A DNA stretch of 64,000 nt from Motacilla alba alba (lineage: Eukaryota; Chordata; Aves; Passeriformes; Motacillidae), in assembly GCF_015832195.1 (NCBI RefSeq), contig NC_052016.1, positions 32,571,129-32,635,128 on the forward strand, read 5' to 3'. This document shows positions 21,327 to 33,236 of this stretch, piece by piece. The notes under the pieces are model-generated. The model was not told where the DNA came from and searched no databases. It saw nothing but the letters and a program-made list of their open reading frames with translations. A program made the translations under genes and the position numbers. How positions within the stretch are numbered: the first letter of the stretch is position 1; every line of letters starts with the position of its first letter.

Positions 21327-24300
21327 TGGAGACATGGTGAGGTCACCATATGTACAAGGAGTAAATCACACAGAATTTCTCATTCCACAATGCAGAGATT
21401 GAAGATAGGCAGCTCTAAAGTTATGGAGCAACTGCTCAGCCAGAAGGACTTTGTAAATGCAAAAGAACAGGTTTGACAACGGTGTCTTGAAACCGAAATC
21501 CTTCTCGACTAACACCCCTACCCACTGATAGCTTCTCAGGAGAGGTGATGATTTAGTGAAGGCCAAACCAAATACCTTGGCACAGCCTACACAGTATCCC
21601 AGGAATCCAGATCATCTCCAGTGAACAGAATCATTAGCTCCAACATCATAGGGGGAGCTAAATGCTGCCATCCAATGGGTGACAACTGAGACCTTACTAT
21701 TCCTGTCCCAGGAAGGGGAAGAGAGTCCCATAGAAACATTGGTTGGTAAAATGAGGAAGGCAAGGACAACCCTGGCTCCACTTGCCAAGGCAATCACCTG
21801 TGGTGCGGGACGATTCTGCTCAGTTGATGCCTTTGACTAGTGTCAAGAAACACATTCCATCTGGGTAAGTACAGAGAGGGCTGGAACCACTTCCTGGGGC
21901 CCACAGAGCCACACAGTTTGGATTTTCCTGAACTTGATTAATCACTGTTGTTTATCTTCCTCCACCAGTAGCCAACACAGTTGTTAATTTAGGTTTCTAG
22001 CCCAACAAATTTACATAAGCAGGTGATTTTCCAAGATTGTCTACATAAGAGGGGAAAACTTTAAAATATTTACTGGTCTTATCAGCAGCACCTGAAAAAC
22101 CAGTGTAAGGGAAGCACATTCTTTATTCCTCCCATTCTCATAACTATGCCTAAACCTGTCTGTGCACTCCTGTAAGAGATACTTTTCTAGCACTGTATTA
22201 AGAGTTAGTAAATTTGGATTCTGTTTTTTATTCTATCAGAATTTTTATGAGTGACTTCAGCACTGCCTGTTTCCCTGTCTGCAGAATGATCTTTCTAGTA
22301 AAGAAGAAGAAAAAAAAATGTTATTGAGCCTTAACCTTTTGCTTCTGCATATTAGAGAAAAGAATTTCTACCCTTATTGTACATCTCCTTGTCATGACTT
22401 GCCTAAATAATAAAATCATACCTTCCAGCTTCTCCATTTTCCCACACTCCAGGATGTCACCTTGGTGCAACTACTTAAGGTTCAAGTGCTCAAAAGAACT
22501 TAGCTATCTATTTTCCATCAACTTCAATGAGGACACATTATCTGTTGATTTACTTTTAGGGCTGTGTATCTAACCTCAGGCTTCAGAGTCTAAGCATGTT
22601 GTTGTCCTTTGGATACATTTGTGAAGGACTTTGTTCTCAATACTTAAGTTCAGAAAAATCTATTAACTGAGAGCATATATGTTTGCAGAAACTATCTTCA
22701 TTCCTCCAGCCACTTCTAATGAAGTGGTACTTAAGAAATATGAAGCAAAAGCATAATTTTAGAGGACAGGAAGCAGCTTCATCCTGTAACCCTATGCTTG
22801 CACTTCACCTGAAAGACAAATGCACCAGTTAGTGTTGAGCTCCTGGGAAAAAGGCCTTCTCAGAGGACAAGTGGACATTTTACAATCTTTGGCTTCACAA
22901 ATACTGTCACAACATTGCTGCCTTTATTACTGCAGTCTCTAGAGACCAGAGTCTAGAAGCAAAAATCACAGCCTCCTGTGTTTTTGACAATAACTGCTAG
23001 CCCAAAAAATTAGGAAGAAGGGGCATGGATCTTTGCCTATATTTGTCTGTTGATAAGAAAAGAGAATGATCATACGAGCAAGGACAAATCTGTGTACCTG
23101 AAAACAAGCAAATGTTTGTATCAGCTAGCTAGGAAATCCTGAAGTGTTTCACAGTGAATGTTTTTATTTTAAAAATCTGACATTCAACAGCCAAAAAGAA
23201 CTATTATCTGCAATCAGAGCATATGTAAAGCAGAAGGGTTAATTTTATACCCACCAGTATAAATAAAATAAAGAGTTGCACTTATTTCACTTCATCTTCT
23301 ATTTTGAGAAGTCTTGGGGATTTTTGATGAAACTACTTCACTTGCACCAGAAAACTATTGCTTGGAGGGCCAGAAAGAGAAACCTTGGTTTTTGCAGTAA
23401 TTTTCAGAGCCCGTCAGTACACATCAGCTACCTGGAGGAAGGCATTTATTTAGGGAGTTTGACTCTTCTCAGGATTCTTGCCTGACCTTGTCAAAAAGTA
23501 ACTGATGATATGTGACCTGCAGATTTAAAAAGGGTATGTGACTTCTTCTGTCCCTGCTTCTCCAGCTGGCCCTCACTGAGGGAGGCATATATGAGAGAGT
23601 AAGAACACCAGTGCAGGAGCAACACACAGCTGCTCCTTCCAACTCCGAAAAAATGTAAAAACAAGCCCTGTTGGAGAAACTCTCATACCCTCCTACTTCT
23701 GGCCTCTAAGCATTACTCCAGATTTTTGTTTTCCACATGAAGTTAGAAGGACACAGTTCTAGCCAAACAGATACTTAAAGGAAAAGAGCAAATCATACCC
23801 CAGCAAGTTTCAGAAGCAGCAATTTCAGGAGCAGATTAATAATGCCACCATGAGCACACATCATGTGAACACACGCATGAGACAGGATAAAATATTCTGA
23901 GGCAGAGCAAGATGATGAGTATCACCCTTCTCCCTTCCCTCCCTTCATTCTGATTAGGTGAGGAACAAGAGATCTTCTTTCAATTAGTTGCACTCAGCCT
24001 CAAATACCAGTGAAGCATTTTGTTCATATGCCAGGACTGTACCTAACAGCCCCAAAGCAGAGAGGTCGGAGCCATGGGTACACTGTGCACGGAGGTGGGA
24101 AAAGGCAACAACTCAGCAATCTCACCAGCCAGAGACACAACAAGGTGGAAAACAAGGCAGCAAAAACAAAGCTCTTAGCAAGTATTTCTGGAGACAGTCT
24201 TATCTTTCCACCAAAACCAAAGCATTTACAAGATACCTGGCTGACAAAATTTTGTCTCATTAGCTCAGATTTGTTCCCTAGAGCTCTCATATTAAGAGGC

Positions 24301-25144
24301 TCAATGTTTTCATACAGGGTCTGTGATCATGAGCTGAAGAACAGGCTTGAAGCCCCTTGGGAGTAGAAGACAGTATGATCATGCGCACATCTTGCGTACT
24401 CATGTGAAAAATAAGAAAAAGTAAATATGTAAAAACAAAAGACTACCAGCTCCTAGGGAATTGTGGGTGTTGGATCCTCAAACTTACTTTTTCTAGTCTT
24501 CATTGTTCCCTGCCTCTGCCTGAATATAAAATAAGAACAGGAATTGAATCTTTTACCATCAAATCTTGATCTGGTGACAGTTTTCTTCACTTGATGGTTG
24601 AAAGTGCTTTTGAGTTTCAGGCTTCCTTTTATCTTGTTTGCAAACAGAATGACGTTTCTGTCATTTCAGCCATTTGCCCTCATCATCAAAATAGTGATGA
24701 CAGCCATTTCCTGAAACTATGGGGCTAAGAGAAAAGAGGGGAATGACAAATTTTGGAAGATGGCTGTGTATGTAAAAGTTTAATCAATACAGAGACAGAG
24801 TGCTGCTGTGTTCAGGAATGCTGTTCATCTCCCTAAAACATCCAAAGACAGGCAGCAGGGAGCCTCTAGCCACCATAAAGCTTTTTCTGTGTCTTAGAAC
24901 CAGCAGCTGTAAGACAGTTTTGACCTATACTTTGCTACATAGATGTAATACACAACAATTATGTTTCTCCACACTGGATAGACCCATAGAGAGGTATTAA
25001 TATGTCTTTAATTAGTTATCATTACTACAGATAGCTAATAAAATATCCTATAATTCAATTTAAGATGTCTGTTTTAGGTAGCTGAAGGACAAGAGTATAA
25101 TTCCAGTTGTCACTTTTGTCTGTATGAATGGGATTAATCAGATA
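21327..25144. other. No gene recognised
   Basis: About 3.8 kb with no recognised exon or repeat. Frames at 23276-23485 and 23988-24366 overlap on both strands without domains. The stretch 22020-22110 (TTTAAAATATTTACTGGTC, CTTATCAGCAGCACCTG) has some enhancer-like texture, too weak to call. Confidence 0.45.
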
Positions 25145-25400
25145 TGCTCAGAGTCAGAAACCAGTTCTGAGCAGTTTTTCCAGCAGGGGGACCTGAGCCC
25201 TCACCATGCAGAAAAAGGACAATGATGCATTAGAGCATGACCTTAGGTGAAGCACTTAACCTCTTTGTGCCTCATTTCCCCCCCATCTGTGGAAATAGAA
25301 ATGGCATTTACCTAACTAGCAGGGGTACTGTGCAGCTTAATTCATTACTGTGACTTTGAGAGCCTTGGATAAAAAGGTGCTAAGAATCAGCAGGGGAAGG
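25145..25400 (-). repeat. MIR/L2-type amniote SINE-LINE remnant
   Basis: The plus strand contains the antisense core in order: GACCTTAGGTGAAGCACTTA, ACCTCTTTGTGCCTCATTTC, CCCCATCTGTGGAAATAGAA, GTGCAGCTTAATTCATTACT, then a GTGACTTTGAGAGCCTTGGA, TAAAAAGGTGCTAAGAA end. This matches the conserved MIR/L2 3' module known from mammals, turtles and birds. These copies are ancient and immobile. The left edge is uncertain. Confidence 0.75.
25180..25193 (+). promoter_or_regulatory. CTCF-like motif, imperfect
   Basis: CCAGCAGGGGGACC matches the CTCF core CCASYAGRKGGCRS at 12 of 14 positions, with mismatches at two of the last three positions. It lies at the edge of the MIR-type remnant, a class known to have seeded CTCF sites in mammals. 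Weak on its own. Confidence 0.2.
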
Positions 25401-26589
25401 AATGATACACAGGAACATTACACATAGCCTGGTGGAACAACCTAATTGTCAATTCCAATATGCACTTCTTACATGGATATTTATTATAATGGGTATTTTT
25501 GGTGGTGGTTTTGATTTGGGGGTCTTTATTTTCTTTAATGTGCTACATTACCACTCCCAGGAAATTCTCTATTAATCCACAGGACAGGGAACAACACTCT
25601 CTTTCCATAACTTATTCCACAGACACATCCAAATGTTGATAGAGAGGGACTGTCTCCAAGCCAGAGACTGGACCTCAGGCTTGGTGCTTCTGTCAGGACT
25701 CTCCTTGAGAGAGAGTTTATGGTTTGGGGATATGCAGTTTGCACAGATGCCCATGAGGTTAGCCAAAGCCACAAAGTCAATAAAATCAGTGGAAGGATTT
25801 GTGTTTGTCTCAACATACCTTGATTCAAGAACAAGGAACTAATGCAAAGCCTACATATTCTCCTGAGACGCCACGATGAAGCAGCTAACAACATTTCCTA
25901 GGCTGCATTCACATCTGTGACACAGAAGTATTATTGATAATACTCATATTACCAATCCCTAAAGCCACGTAGCTTCCTAGCTTCTATTTTAATTCCTAAC
26001 GCCCTGCCTAGCACGAGCTGTAGGAAAGTTGGCTGATACCAGCGGTATCAGTTGCTAATATGCCACTTGGAAGTTTTAAAAGTACAGATTATAATGGCTT
26101 TGTTTCTATATGATGCTAATCAGGAGCAAGAACTGTGGGAACTTGCATCACCCAGAGAAATCTAGCTACCAAAACTGGACACATCTCAGCATTATAAAAC
26201 TTGAGCGTATCCTGGGGCTGATTTCCATCCTTTGCTTCTAAAACAACACTCTAACTCCACAGGCTCCAAAACGACATGCTTGTGTCCTGCACTTAACACC
26301 AGTAAGAAGAGAAAGTGAGCCCTCTGACTTTTTAACCCCCCACTGTCTCTTCCTGCTTGTGAGAAACACCTTCCATGTTTGGGTGAGAGAACGCCATGTG
26401 CATACCTACTGAGCAAACAGCTCTTTGCATGGCCCTAAATTCTAGCAGCAGTGCTTTATAAATCAAGATCTAGGCAGTGCAGCATCTAAAAACATGCTCT
26501 CAAATTCCTCTATTTATCTGACAGGAATGGGAGGTCACAATAAGGCATGTTCATAAAAGGTTCGGCAGAACAGAGTACTGTTTAACGTG
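25401..26589. other. No gene recognised
   Basis: Contains overlapping short frames around 25535-25894 on both strands and a 19-bp inverted repeat (listed separately). No exon or repeat family recognised. Confidence 0.45.
26033..26051. repeat. Perfect 8-bp inverted repeat, 3-bp spacer
   Basis: CTGATACCAGCGGTATCAG: arms CTGATACC and GGTATCAG are exact reverse complements around AGC. It could be a dimeric factor site or a small hairpin; chance occurrence is possible in 64 kb. Confidence 0.7.
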
Positions 26590-26830
26590 TCAGAAACAAC
26601 AGAGTGTTATAACCTCACTTTGGATAAACACATTTTATACCACAGACATTTAAGCAAATAATGTTTGGCTATATTAAGTAATGAATAATTATATTACAAG
26701 TAAATTAAATGTAGAAGAGAGGCAAGAAGGAATTGCAATTTGAATATTTCATCCCCTTGCTATTTGTGCTATAAATAAGTTTCCTAAAGACAGTAATTAT
26801 ACCAAGTCTACTAATAAGCAATGCCTTCTC
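26590..26830. other. Candidate conserved noncoding element, AT-rich
   Basis: Dense in homeodomain/POU/MEF2-like words without being a simple repeat: GCAAATAATG, TTAAGTAATGAATAATTATA, GTAAATTAAATG, GCTATAAATAAG, CAGTAATTATACC, CTACTAATAAGCAATG. Inference from texture. Confidence 0.25.
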
Positions 26831-26882
26831 TACTTCTAACTCACTGATTTCTAAAGCTGAGAGCCACACCCCTAGCTCATTT

Positions 26883-26948
26883 TTGTTGTTGTGGGTGGCT
26901 TTTTTTTGTTGTTTTGTTTTGTTGATTCCCCCCCCCCCTCCCCCCCCG
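26883..26948 (-). repeat. T/G-rich run followed by C homopolymers
   Basis: TTTTGTTGTTG-type sequence and T8, then C10-T-C8 (roughly 26928-26947). Unstable low-complexity sequence and a likely place for assembly or sequencing error. Confidence 0.85.
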
Positions 26949-29099
26949 TGGCTGTATTCCTAAAGAAAAAAGAAGTAATCTTTGCAATTTTTTAAAAGCA
27001 AAGACAACATGGAACAGTGCATCCTAATGTCTTATGAATCAAATAGACAAGGTTTAGGCTTATTATGTTTTAAAACCACATGGTTTCAAAGCTCATTATG
27101 CCCTGGCTCCTTGGATGCCCAGCTTTTCAACTGAACTTCTCGTGCACATGCTTCATTTCTGGATCTTCCCTGCCATGGTAGGGATGTCACAGAAGGACAG
27201 GATGGAAATCTTGTTATTTAGCTATTTAGTTAATTTAGTTTTGTCAACATAACTATTCCTAATAACTATTTATTTAGTTACTTCGTTTCCTTGCTTTTTT
27301 ATTTGATAGAAAGACAAGGGAGATGCACTTGTGGAAAGTTAAGGATGTTTGCTTACCAGATACAGACTCTGAAAATGTTTGCACTTCTCTGTGCCTTGAA
27401 GGGCCTGTGTAGTGAAAGCAGCCTCCCTCATTTGCATGTGAAGAGCACATGAAGCTAAGCAGTATCTCTGGCTGTGCATTGCCAAGTGCTCTCCTCTCTC
27501 TTTACGGGATTATGAAGAGCTCTCATAAACTGTCAGACTGACACCTGCAGCGAGCAGCACTTGGGAGTGTCCAAGCAGCGTGTGAGAGCACTTTACCATA
27601 CCAGAAAGAAGGGAAGGAAAGTGGGGGAGCCCTTAAAAAGGAACAAAATCCATACGGAGATAGAGAGGTGCAATTAAGAGTGGCTGGCACTAAAGGAGAA
27701 CCTTTTTCTCCATTTTAATTTCTGAATTGCTAAGGAAGCATAAAAGCACCTGCATCTACATATCTGAAGCAGAAGGTAGCATTTCCTTTTAGAGCAAAGG
27801 GGTGCCAGGGACTCTGGCATGCCCTCTTGCTGCTCCTGCCATAGTGTGCTGTCTAGCATTATATTTTCAAACAGATTTCAATATTTAACAGGGAGAGCTG
27901 CCACTATAACTTTGTAATCCTAATGATAAGGCAGAACTTTTTTTTCTCTTTTTTAAAATATTTGCATAAAGAAGTATTGCTGTGTCCTTGCTGCTTTCCA
28001 GACACTTGAAAAGACATAATCCCTGCCTTAGCAAACTTTTAAAGACTGAAATGCAAGCAGGGGCTATCAGCAGAAGAATTCATACAGGAACTTTTCACAC
28101 AAAGCTGTAAATCTCTCTGAGATTGATAGAAGAGATTTACACTTCCAATATACAGTGATAAAGGGCATGAAGTTCGATATTTTTATATAACATTATACAA
28201 GCAAAAATAAAGATGCAAGGGGCACATGGAGGGATCCACATTTCCCATAGGGTTTGAACAACTCTTCTGGTATGTAGTAGAATTCTTGACCTGGAGAAAA
28301 CAAGTCCAGATGTGCCAGGTTTAATGGAATATGGGATGGAGAGTGTGAGTGTTGTGGTGATGCTACAACTCCCAATGCTATATGACAGCACAAATTCCTC
28401 AGTGGGGAAGAAGGATTTAGATCTCTCTCAGAGATCATTTATTCACTTTGAAAAGTGACAGACTTAACTTCAGCCGTTTGAGAAAAGCAAAGGAACAGTG
28501 GAAGACAATAGAAGAGGTGGTAAAAGTAACTGTCAAGCTCCAAGAAGACTAAGACTTATGTTCAGTTGTCAAAAAAGATAACTAGGAAAGTTAGCACTAC
28601 AGGGTAAAGAAATATTAGAAATGAGTCAATCTCTGGGGAAGAGAGCAAGTCAAATAGGAGGAGTGTCGATATGAAAGTAGTTCTTTGGGGATCTTTTCGA
28701 GTGCATCTGAGTGACTGTTCCACTGAAAGTTGGGTGAAAACTCAACTGTTTTAGGAAAAATAATAAAGGAAACTGAAAGGCAGAAAAAGTGGAAACTACT
28801 AAAAGCTGAGGGAAAAACACCTGTGTGCATGACTCTCCTAATTTATCAGATCAACTCATAAACACATATCTTCCCTCTTCCTCTTAGAATCCTGTTTGCA
28901 TGACCTGGATTCAGGCTTACCATGGAAAGACATGAATCAGTGGATTCCAAAGCACAAAAGAGGACACACATGTGAACGGAGAACTTTCTCTGTGGCCAAG
29001 TCCAAGTGTATGAGAGCTGGGACAGGACCCCGTGTGTAAGAGGCAGCAAGTGACACATATATGATATTTCAAGTGCTTCATTTAGGAAAGGTACTCCAT
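26949..29099. other. No gene recognised; one octamer-bearing patch
   Basis: Unique-looking. Near 27225-27285 TATTTAGTTA words recur irregularly. The patch 27420-27560 holds a perfect octamer ATTTGCAT (27430-27437) and an enhancer-like texture. Short minus-strand frames at 27674-29058 show no domains. Confidence 0.45.
27430..27437. promoter_or_regulatory. POU octamer ATTTGCAT
   Basis: Exact octamer-factor consensus in CCTCATTTGCATGTGAAG. Common by chance in AT-rich DNA, so weak alone. Confidence 0.2.
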
Positions 29100-29340
29100 A
29101 ATATTCCCCCTGAAACAGGTTGCTCCTGGGTGTTTAACGAATGGTTGGTCATTTAATGGCCCGAGGCAAAGAGAAGGAAGGTTAACGCACTGACAAAGCA
29201 GACATTAACTATGATAACAACAGTTTTCATGGAGGATCATTGCTATTATAAACCTTATTCAACACCATAATGCCAACAGTCATTCCCTACTTTTTCCTCA
29301 TCTTTTAAATAAAGCTAGTGTCTTCATGATGCAGCAGAGC
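29100..29340. other. Candidate conserved noncoding element
   Basis: Repeat-free sequence with TTTAACGAATGG, CATTTAATGGCCCGAGG, GGTTAACGCACTGAC, CATTAACTATGATAAC and CATTGCTATTATAAACC. Retained CpGs next to TAAT/ATTA words suggest constraint. Inference only. Confidence 0.28.
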
Positions 29341-29574
29341 AAACAGTGCAGCCAAAATCCAAGACCTTCAACTTTCAATAATTGCCTGTTTGTTCAGGTA
29401 CAAACAGTATTGGACTTTGGCTGTAAGATAAATCAGCACAAAGAAAGCTTCATTTAAACAGAACTCCACAAGCACCTTTTATCCTGAAGTAAGCAAAGGG
29501 AGTGAATTGTCTCCACCAGGCAATTTGGAGGGCACAATGAGTGCTGCCATCCACAGAAACATTCGGGGGCAGGG
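29341..29574. other. No gene recognised
   Basis: Short unique-looking flank of the CR1 copy. Confidence 0.5.
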
Positions 29575-29692
29575 TGGGCAGGCCTCCGAGCAACCTGTTC
29601 TAGTGGAAGGTGTCCCTGCTCGTTGAAGGGTTGGACTAGATGCCTCTAAAGGTCCCTTCCAACCTAAGCCATGCTAGGATTTTATGACTGGG
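29575..29692 (+). repeat. CR1 LINE, short 3' fragment
   Basis: A 5'-truncated sense copy of about 118 bp. It carries GCAACCTGTTCTAGTGGAAG, GTGTCCCTGCTC, GGGTTGGACTAGATGCC, AGGTCCCTTCCAACC and an 8-mer-type terminus (CATGCTAGGATTTTATGACT, decayed from ATTCTATGA units). This is the clearest single marker that the genome is avian. Close agreement with the young-CR1 tail suggests a relatively recent copy. Confidence 0.93.
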
Positions 29693-30109
29693 AGTTACAA
29701 TTTGTTTGTTTTGTAGGAATCACCAAGGGGTCCATACAGAGGGGCTGTGTTTCTGAGCTACCAGGTGCTGTTCATTTAAATATTACTTTGCTAAGGAAAC
29801 ATCTAAAATACATTGCTTCAAGTAAAAGACATATGGACTTCTTTTCCCCCTAGCATCTCCTGATATATAAGATATGCTTGACACTTGAAGCAGAAGGTTC
29901 TGCCAAGAAAAAGACTCACTGTGTGGTATTTGCTTTGGAAGGCACAGGGCCACTTCCAGCCACAGCGGCCATTAAAGATGGAAAAGAGCAGGCAAAAGCT
30001 ACAGATGGTAATGAGGTGCCCTAATGGAATTCCTTTGTGGTGTTCAGAAATAAAACACAGGGATTAATTTTTATTTTTTTTTAGGAGCAAAGATAAGGTA
30101 TCATAAGCA
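29693..30109. other. No gene recognised
   Basis: Unique-looking sequence downstream of the CR1 end, with a T-run near 30072-30083. Two 60-codon frames are of chance length. Confidence 0.5.
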
Positions 30110-30310
30110 TTACCCTGCAAAGATTGCAACTCGGTCTCTCACAAAGACTCAAGAGTCCGAGCGACAATTAGGCCATTGAGGGCTCAGAAGATGAGCCTAA
30201 TTAAAATCTTCAATCAGTGACCTAACAACACTTGATCTTGTCAGCTCTGCCACATCATCTTCCATCTATTGGTGAAGGGCCAGGAGGCAAGAGCAATGGA
30301 TAGAGGCTGG
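30110..30310. other. Candidate conserved noncoding element
   Basis: Repeat-free sequence with GCAACTCGGTCTC, GAGTCCGAGCGACAATTAGG, CATTGAGGGCTCAG, CCTAATTAAAATCTTCAATC and TGATCTTGTCAGC. It contains three CpGs within about 30 bp beside a TAATTA homeodomain core. Inference from texture. Confidence 0.33.
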
Positions 30311-30524
30311 CCACAGGTGTGTTCTGCAGGGTTGTGGGGGAAAAGAAAATGTACAGTATCACCCACATGCTGGAAATGAAGCAATCAGTGAAACATACAG
30401 AAACTAAATCTCAATTAGGTTTTGAAGTTTAAAAATGAAAATGACTGAGATCAGATGGCTGAAACATTTGTATCCAACCCATATGATAAATGTGTTTAAT
30501 ATTAGTTGTACTTTGAACTTTGCT
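30311..30524. other. No gene recognised
   Basis: Short unique-looking stretch between the constrained-looking segment and the MIR-type remnant. Confidence 0.45.
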
Positions 30525-30710
30525 ATCTCCTTCCACTTTAAGATCTCAAAAGGTTTTGCAAGCTTTAGAAATAAAGCCTCATAATACCTCTGCAAGGTCA
30601 GCACTATTATTCTCATTTGTAAAAGTAAAATAACTTGGCCAAGGTCACATACAGAGAGTCAATGGCAGAGCCAGGTATAAAGCCTATCTTTTTTGGCTCT
30701 TGGTTACATA
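30525..30710 (+). repeat. MIR/L2-type remnant, sense
   Basis: Contains AGCCTCATAATACCTCTGCA, then TATTATTCTCATTTGTAAAA, TAACTTGGCCAAGGTCACAT and GGCAGAGCCAGGTATAAAGC. These are the hallmark MIR/L2 blocks 'cattttacagatg...', 'aacttgcccaaggtcacac' and 'ggcagagccaggattcgaacc' in correct order. Old and diverged. Confidence 0.82.
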
Positions 30711-30879
30711 TATTTAAGATGATCTGCAAGGGAAAAATACTTGGGTATGTGCCTATTTTTTTATTGTCATTTATATGATCATGAATAAAGAAAGTGTTAA
30801 GATTTTTTTAAGAGTTCATATAAACTGGCCTGAAGGACAACAGTGGTACTTCAAACAGGAATGATGATACAGATTTAAT

Positions 30880-31000
30880 TTTCAAGCACTTTGAAATCAG
30901 TGGGGAGAAAAAGAAGTGCTAAATTAAATGTTGGTTAATAAATAACAACAATAACGATAATGATAACAGTATTAATAATAATAATCATAATGTGCTGTAG
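30880..31000 (+). repeat. Possible L2/MIR 3' tail with ATA repeats
   Basis: CAAGCACTTTGAAATCAGTG, then AAGTGCTAAATTAAATGTTG and a run of AATAATAATAA/ATAACGATAATG units resemble the 3' end 'aagcactttgagatc...aaatgttgttaataataata' of L2/MIR elements. It lies about 170 bp beyond the MIR-type block in the same orientation. Confidence 0.45.
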
Positions 31001-33080
31001 CACTAGCAGAATAACTCCCTATGTGAGCACAATATTTGAGAAAAAAAGCAAGATGCTTGTGATACAATTACTCCATCTCATTTATGGCTAGGCCACAGTG
31101 GTATAATTATAATTATTCCACTGAAGTTCTACCAGTTCATTTCCTTGTGTAAAGTAAGGCCTAAGGGATTCTTTTCCTGCTTCTATTCAACATTTTAAAT
31201 TTATATTCTTTTTACTCTAGACAACCTCTGATGGAAATTTCAGAAATACTACATTCCAGAAAACCTGGGGGCACATCTACAGATAGCATTAGGTTGTCGT
31301 AACTCTGACTGTAGATCACCTGAGGATCTGCTTTTTAAAAAGTGAGAAGCAGGATCTGTGAGAACACTGAGCTAGTTTTGTTTTGAAATACATGGAACTG
31401 AGGTGAATGGGAAGCCATCAACTCAACAGCTTTCCAGGAAACAAGCAGAAAATCCTCAAAACCCAAACCCCTTTCCTGTCCCCTCCAATTGGGTGGACTG
31501 TATGAATGACAAATGTTCAGATGATCAACCTCTCTAAAACATCCAGGGTCAAGTACTCTTTGACGTACTGAAACTATTGGTTCAAACTGTAACTAAAACA
31601 ACAAAGCACCACAAACTCAGCAGTCTCCAGCCATTTATCTTTTCCACATTAGAAGAAAAAACAAAGTACACGCATTTAAACAGGTTTCATATTTCATATC
31701 AGACACCCAAATTGAAGCACCAGATTTAGCATTTAAGAGGAAAATCTTGCCTTGCAAATCTGTGATGCCATTCACACAGCAGCCACCTTTCCACCCAGAA
31801 TTTTTTTACTTACTGGAGTGTTCTGGCCATAGTCATTACAGGAAATCTAACAAAATTGTAAGATATACCTCTATCCCTACCTTGGGCTCCTATTTCATTG
31901 CTTATCTTCCTCTGGTACGCCTGGCCTTAGGTCAGTGTTATGAGATACAGCCACTGGATTGCACGCACCATGGCTGCTCAGGTGATTAACTGCACTCCCA
32001 CAGTGACAGAACCCTCCTCGACTATGGCTTTATTTTTATACAAGTGAAAATTGAATATTTGTGGGAAGGCAGCTAAATAAAATCTCTGAAAAAACAGTAC
32101 AACTTAGATCTTTGTAGTTATATGTTCAGACTTCAGCTGTTACACTTCTGCTGTACATTTCTGCATCTGTAATTGCACACTGTGTCCTTTCGATGTGATT
32201 TGCAGAACTTTGCATTGCTAAGCTTACCTAATAATAGAAAAGGGCTACAAAATCCCCCAAGAAGCCTTATTACAGGAGCTTGCTAAGACTGCTAGCAAAA
32301 CTCTTCCCCTGAATTTTTGAGGCTAGACATACACACGTATATGCTTTACAAAATGAAGGCAAAAAGACTTGCTCCTTTAGGATTTCCATGTCATGCCAGT
32401 GACTTCCCTTAGGTTACTGCATTTTAAGCATATAGTAGAGGCAGCAGAAATGAGAGATAGTAAAAAAGGTTGCCATACTTGTAGCACAATCAAGAAAGGG
32501 CAAGGCTCATCCAGTTCAGAGGTGCCGCCTCACAAAGGTCTCTGTCACCATTAGAAGTTGTCTCCTGGAAGGTTGAGCACCACCATCACAGCAGGACAAC
32601 ACACACAAAGACCTTCCAAGGTGATGTAAAAGGAAACTTGCAAAAGATAGAAAACAGGGTTGCAAAGTCTGCTACCTGCACAGAGTTCTTCCACTACACC
32701 TCCTTGAGGAGTTAGTAGCTGGATCACTATTCTTCTATCATTATTTGAATCTCCAGCAGTAAAGAAAAAATATCAGACTTTGGAAGGTTATTACACAGAC
32801 ATCTCTCTGATAATAGCAGAACTATTAACAATGCCATGTTTGTCTTCTGAGATCAGTAGTACAGCATTATACACGCTGTGTGCATTTTCCCAACCCACTG
32901 CACGCAGCAGATCCAGCACTAAGAATCAGCTTGCCAAAAGACTCAGGCCTTTTTCAGAAAGCTCATGCTGCTGCTGCTGGGACCAACCACACATGCTCCA
33001 AAGCACAAGCATTAATTTACCAGAAGAAGGAGAAAGAAGATCATCCATTAAACATGCATGAAGCACCAAGTCGCCATCAA
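31001..33080. other. No gene recognised
   Basis: About 2 kb of unique-looking sequence. Frames at 31747-31989 and 32780-33188 have no domains; the latter runs into the purine tract and becomes poly-Lys. Confidence 0.5.
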
Positions 33081-33236
33081 AGAGAAAAAAAGAAAAAAAG
33101 AAGAAGAAAGAAGAAAGAAAGAAAAAAGAAAATAAAGAAACAAAGAAAAAAAAAGGAAAAAAAAATAAAAAAAAAGAAGAAAAAATAAAGAAGGAAAGAA
33201 AAAAAAAAAAGAAAAAAGAAGAAAAGAAGAAAAGAG
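33081..33236 (+). repeat. Polypurine (A/G) tract, ~155 bp
   Basis: Nearly uninterrupted A/G on the plus strand, built of GAA, GAAA and AAAAAG words with a few T or C breaks. Long homopurine mirror-like tracts can adopt triplex (H-DNA) structures. It creates the illusory Lys-rich 102-codon frame. Confidence 0.92.

Noticed and set aside
32880..33188. Lys/Arg-rich 102-codon frame
   Set aside because: The lysines come from translating the polypurine tract; not a protein.
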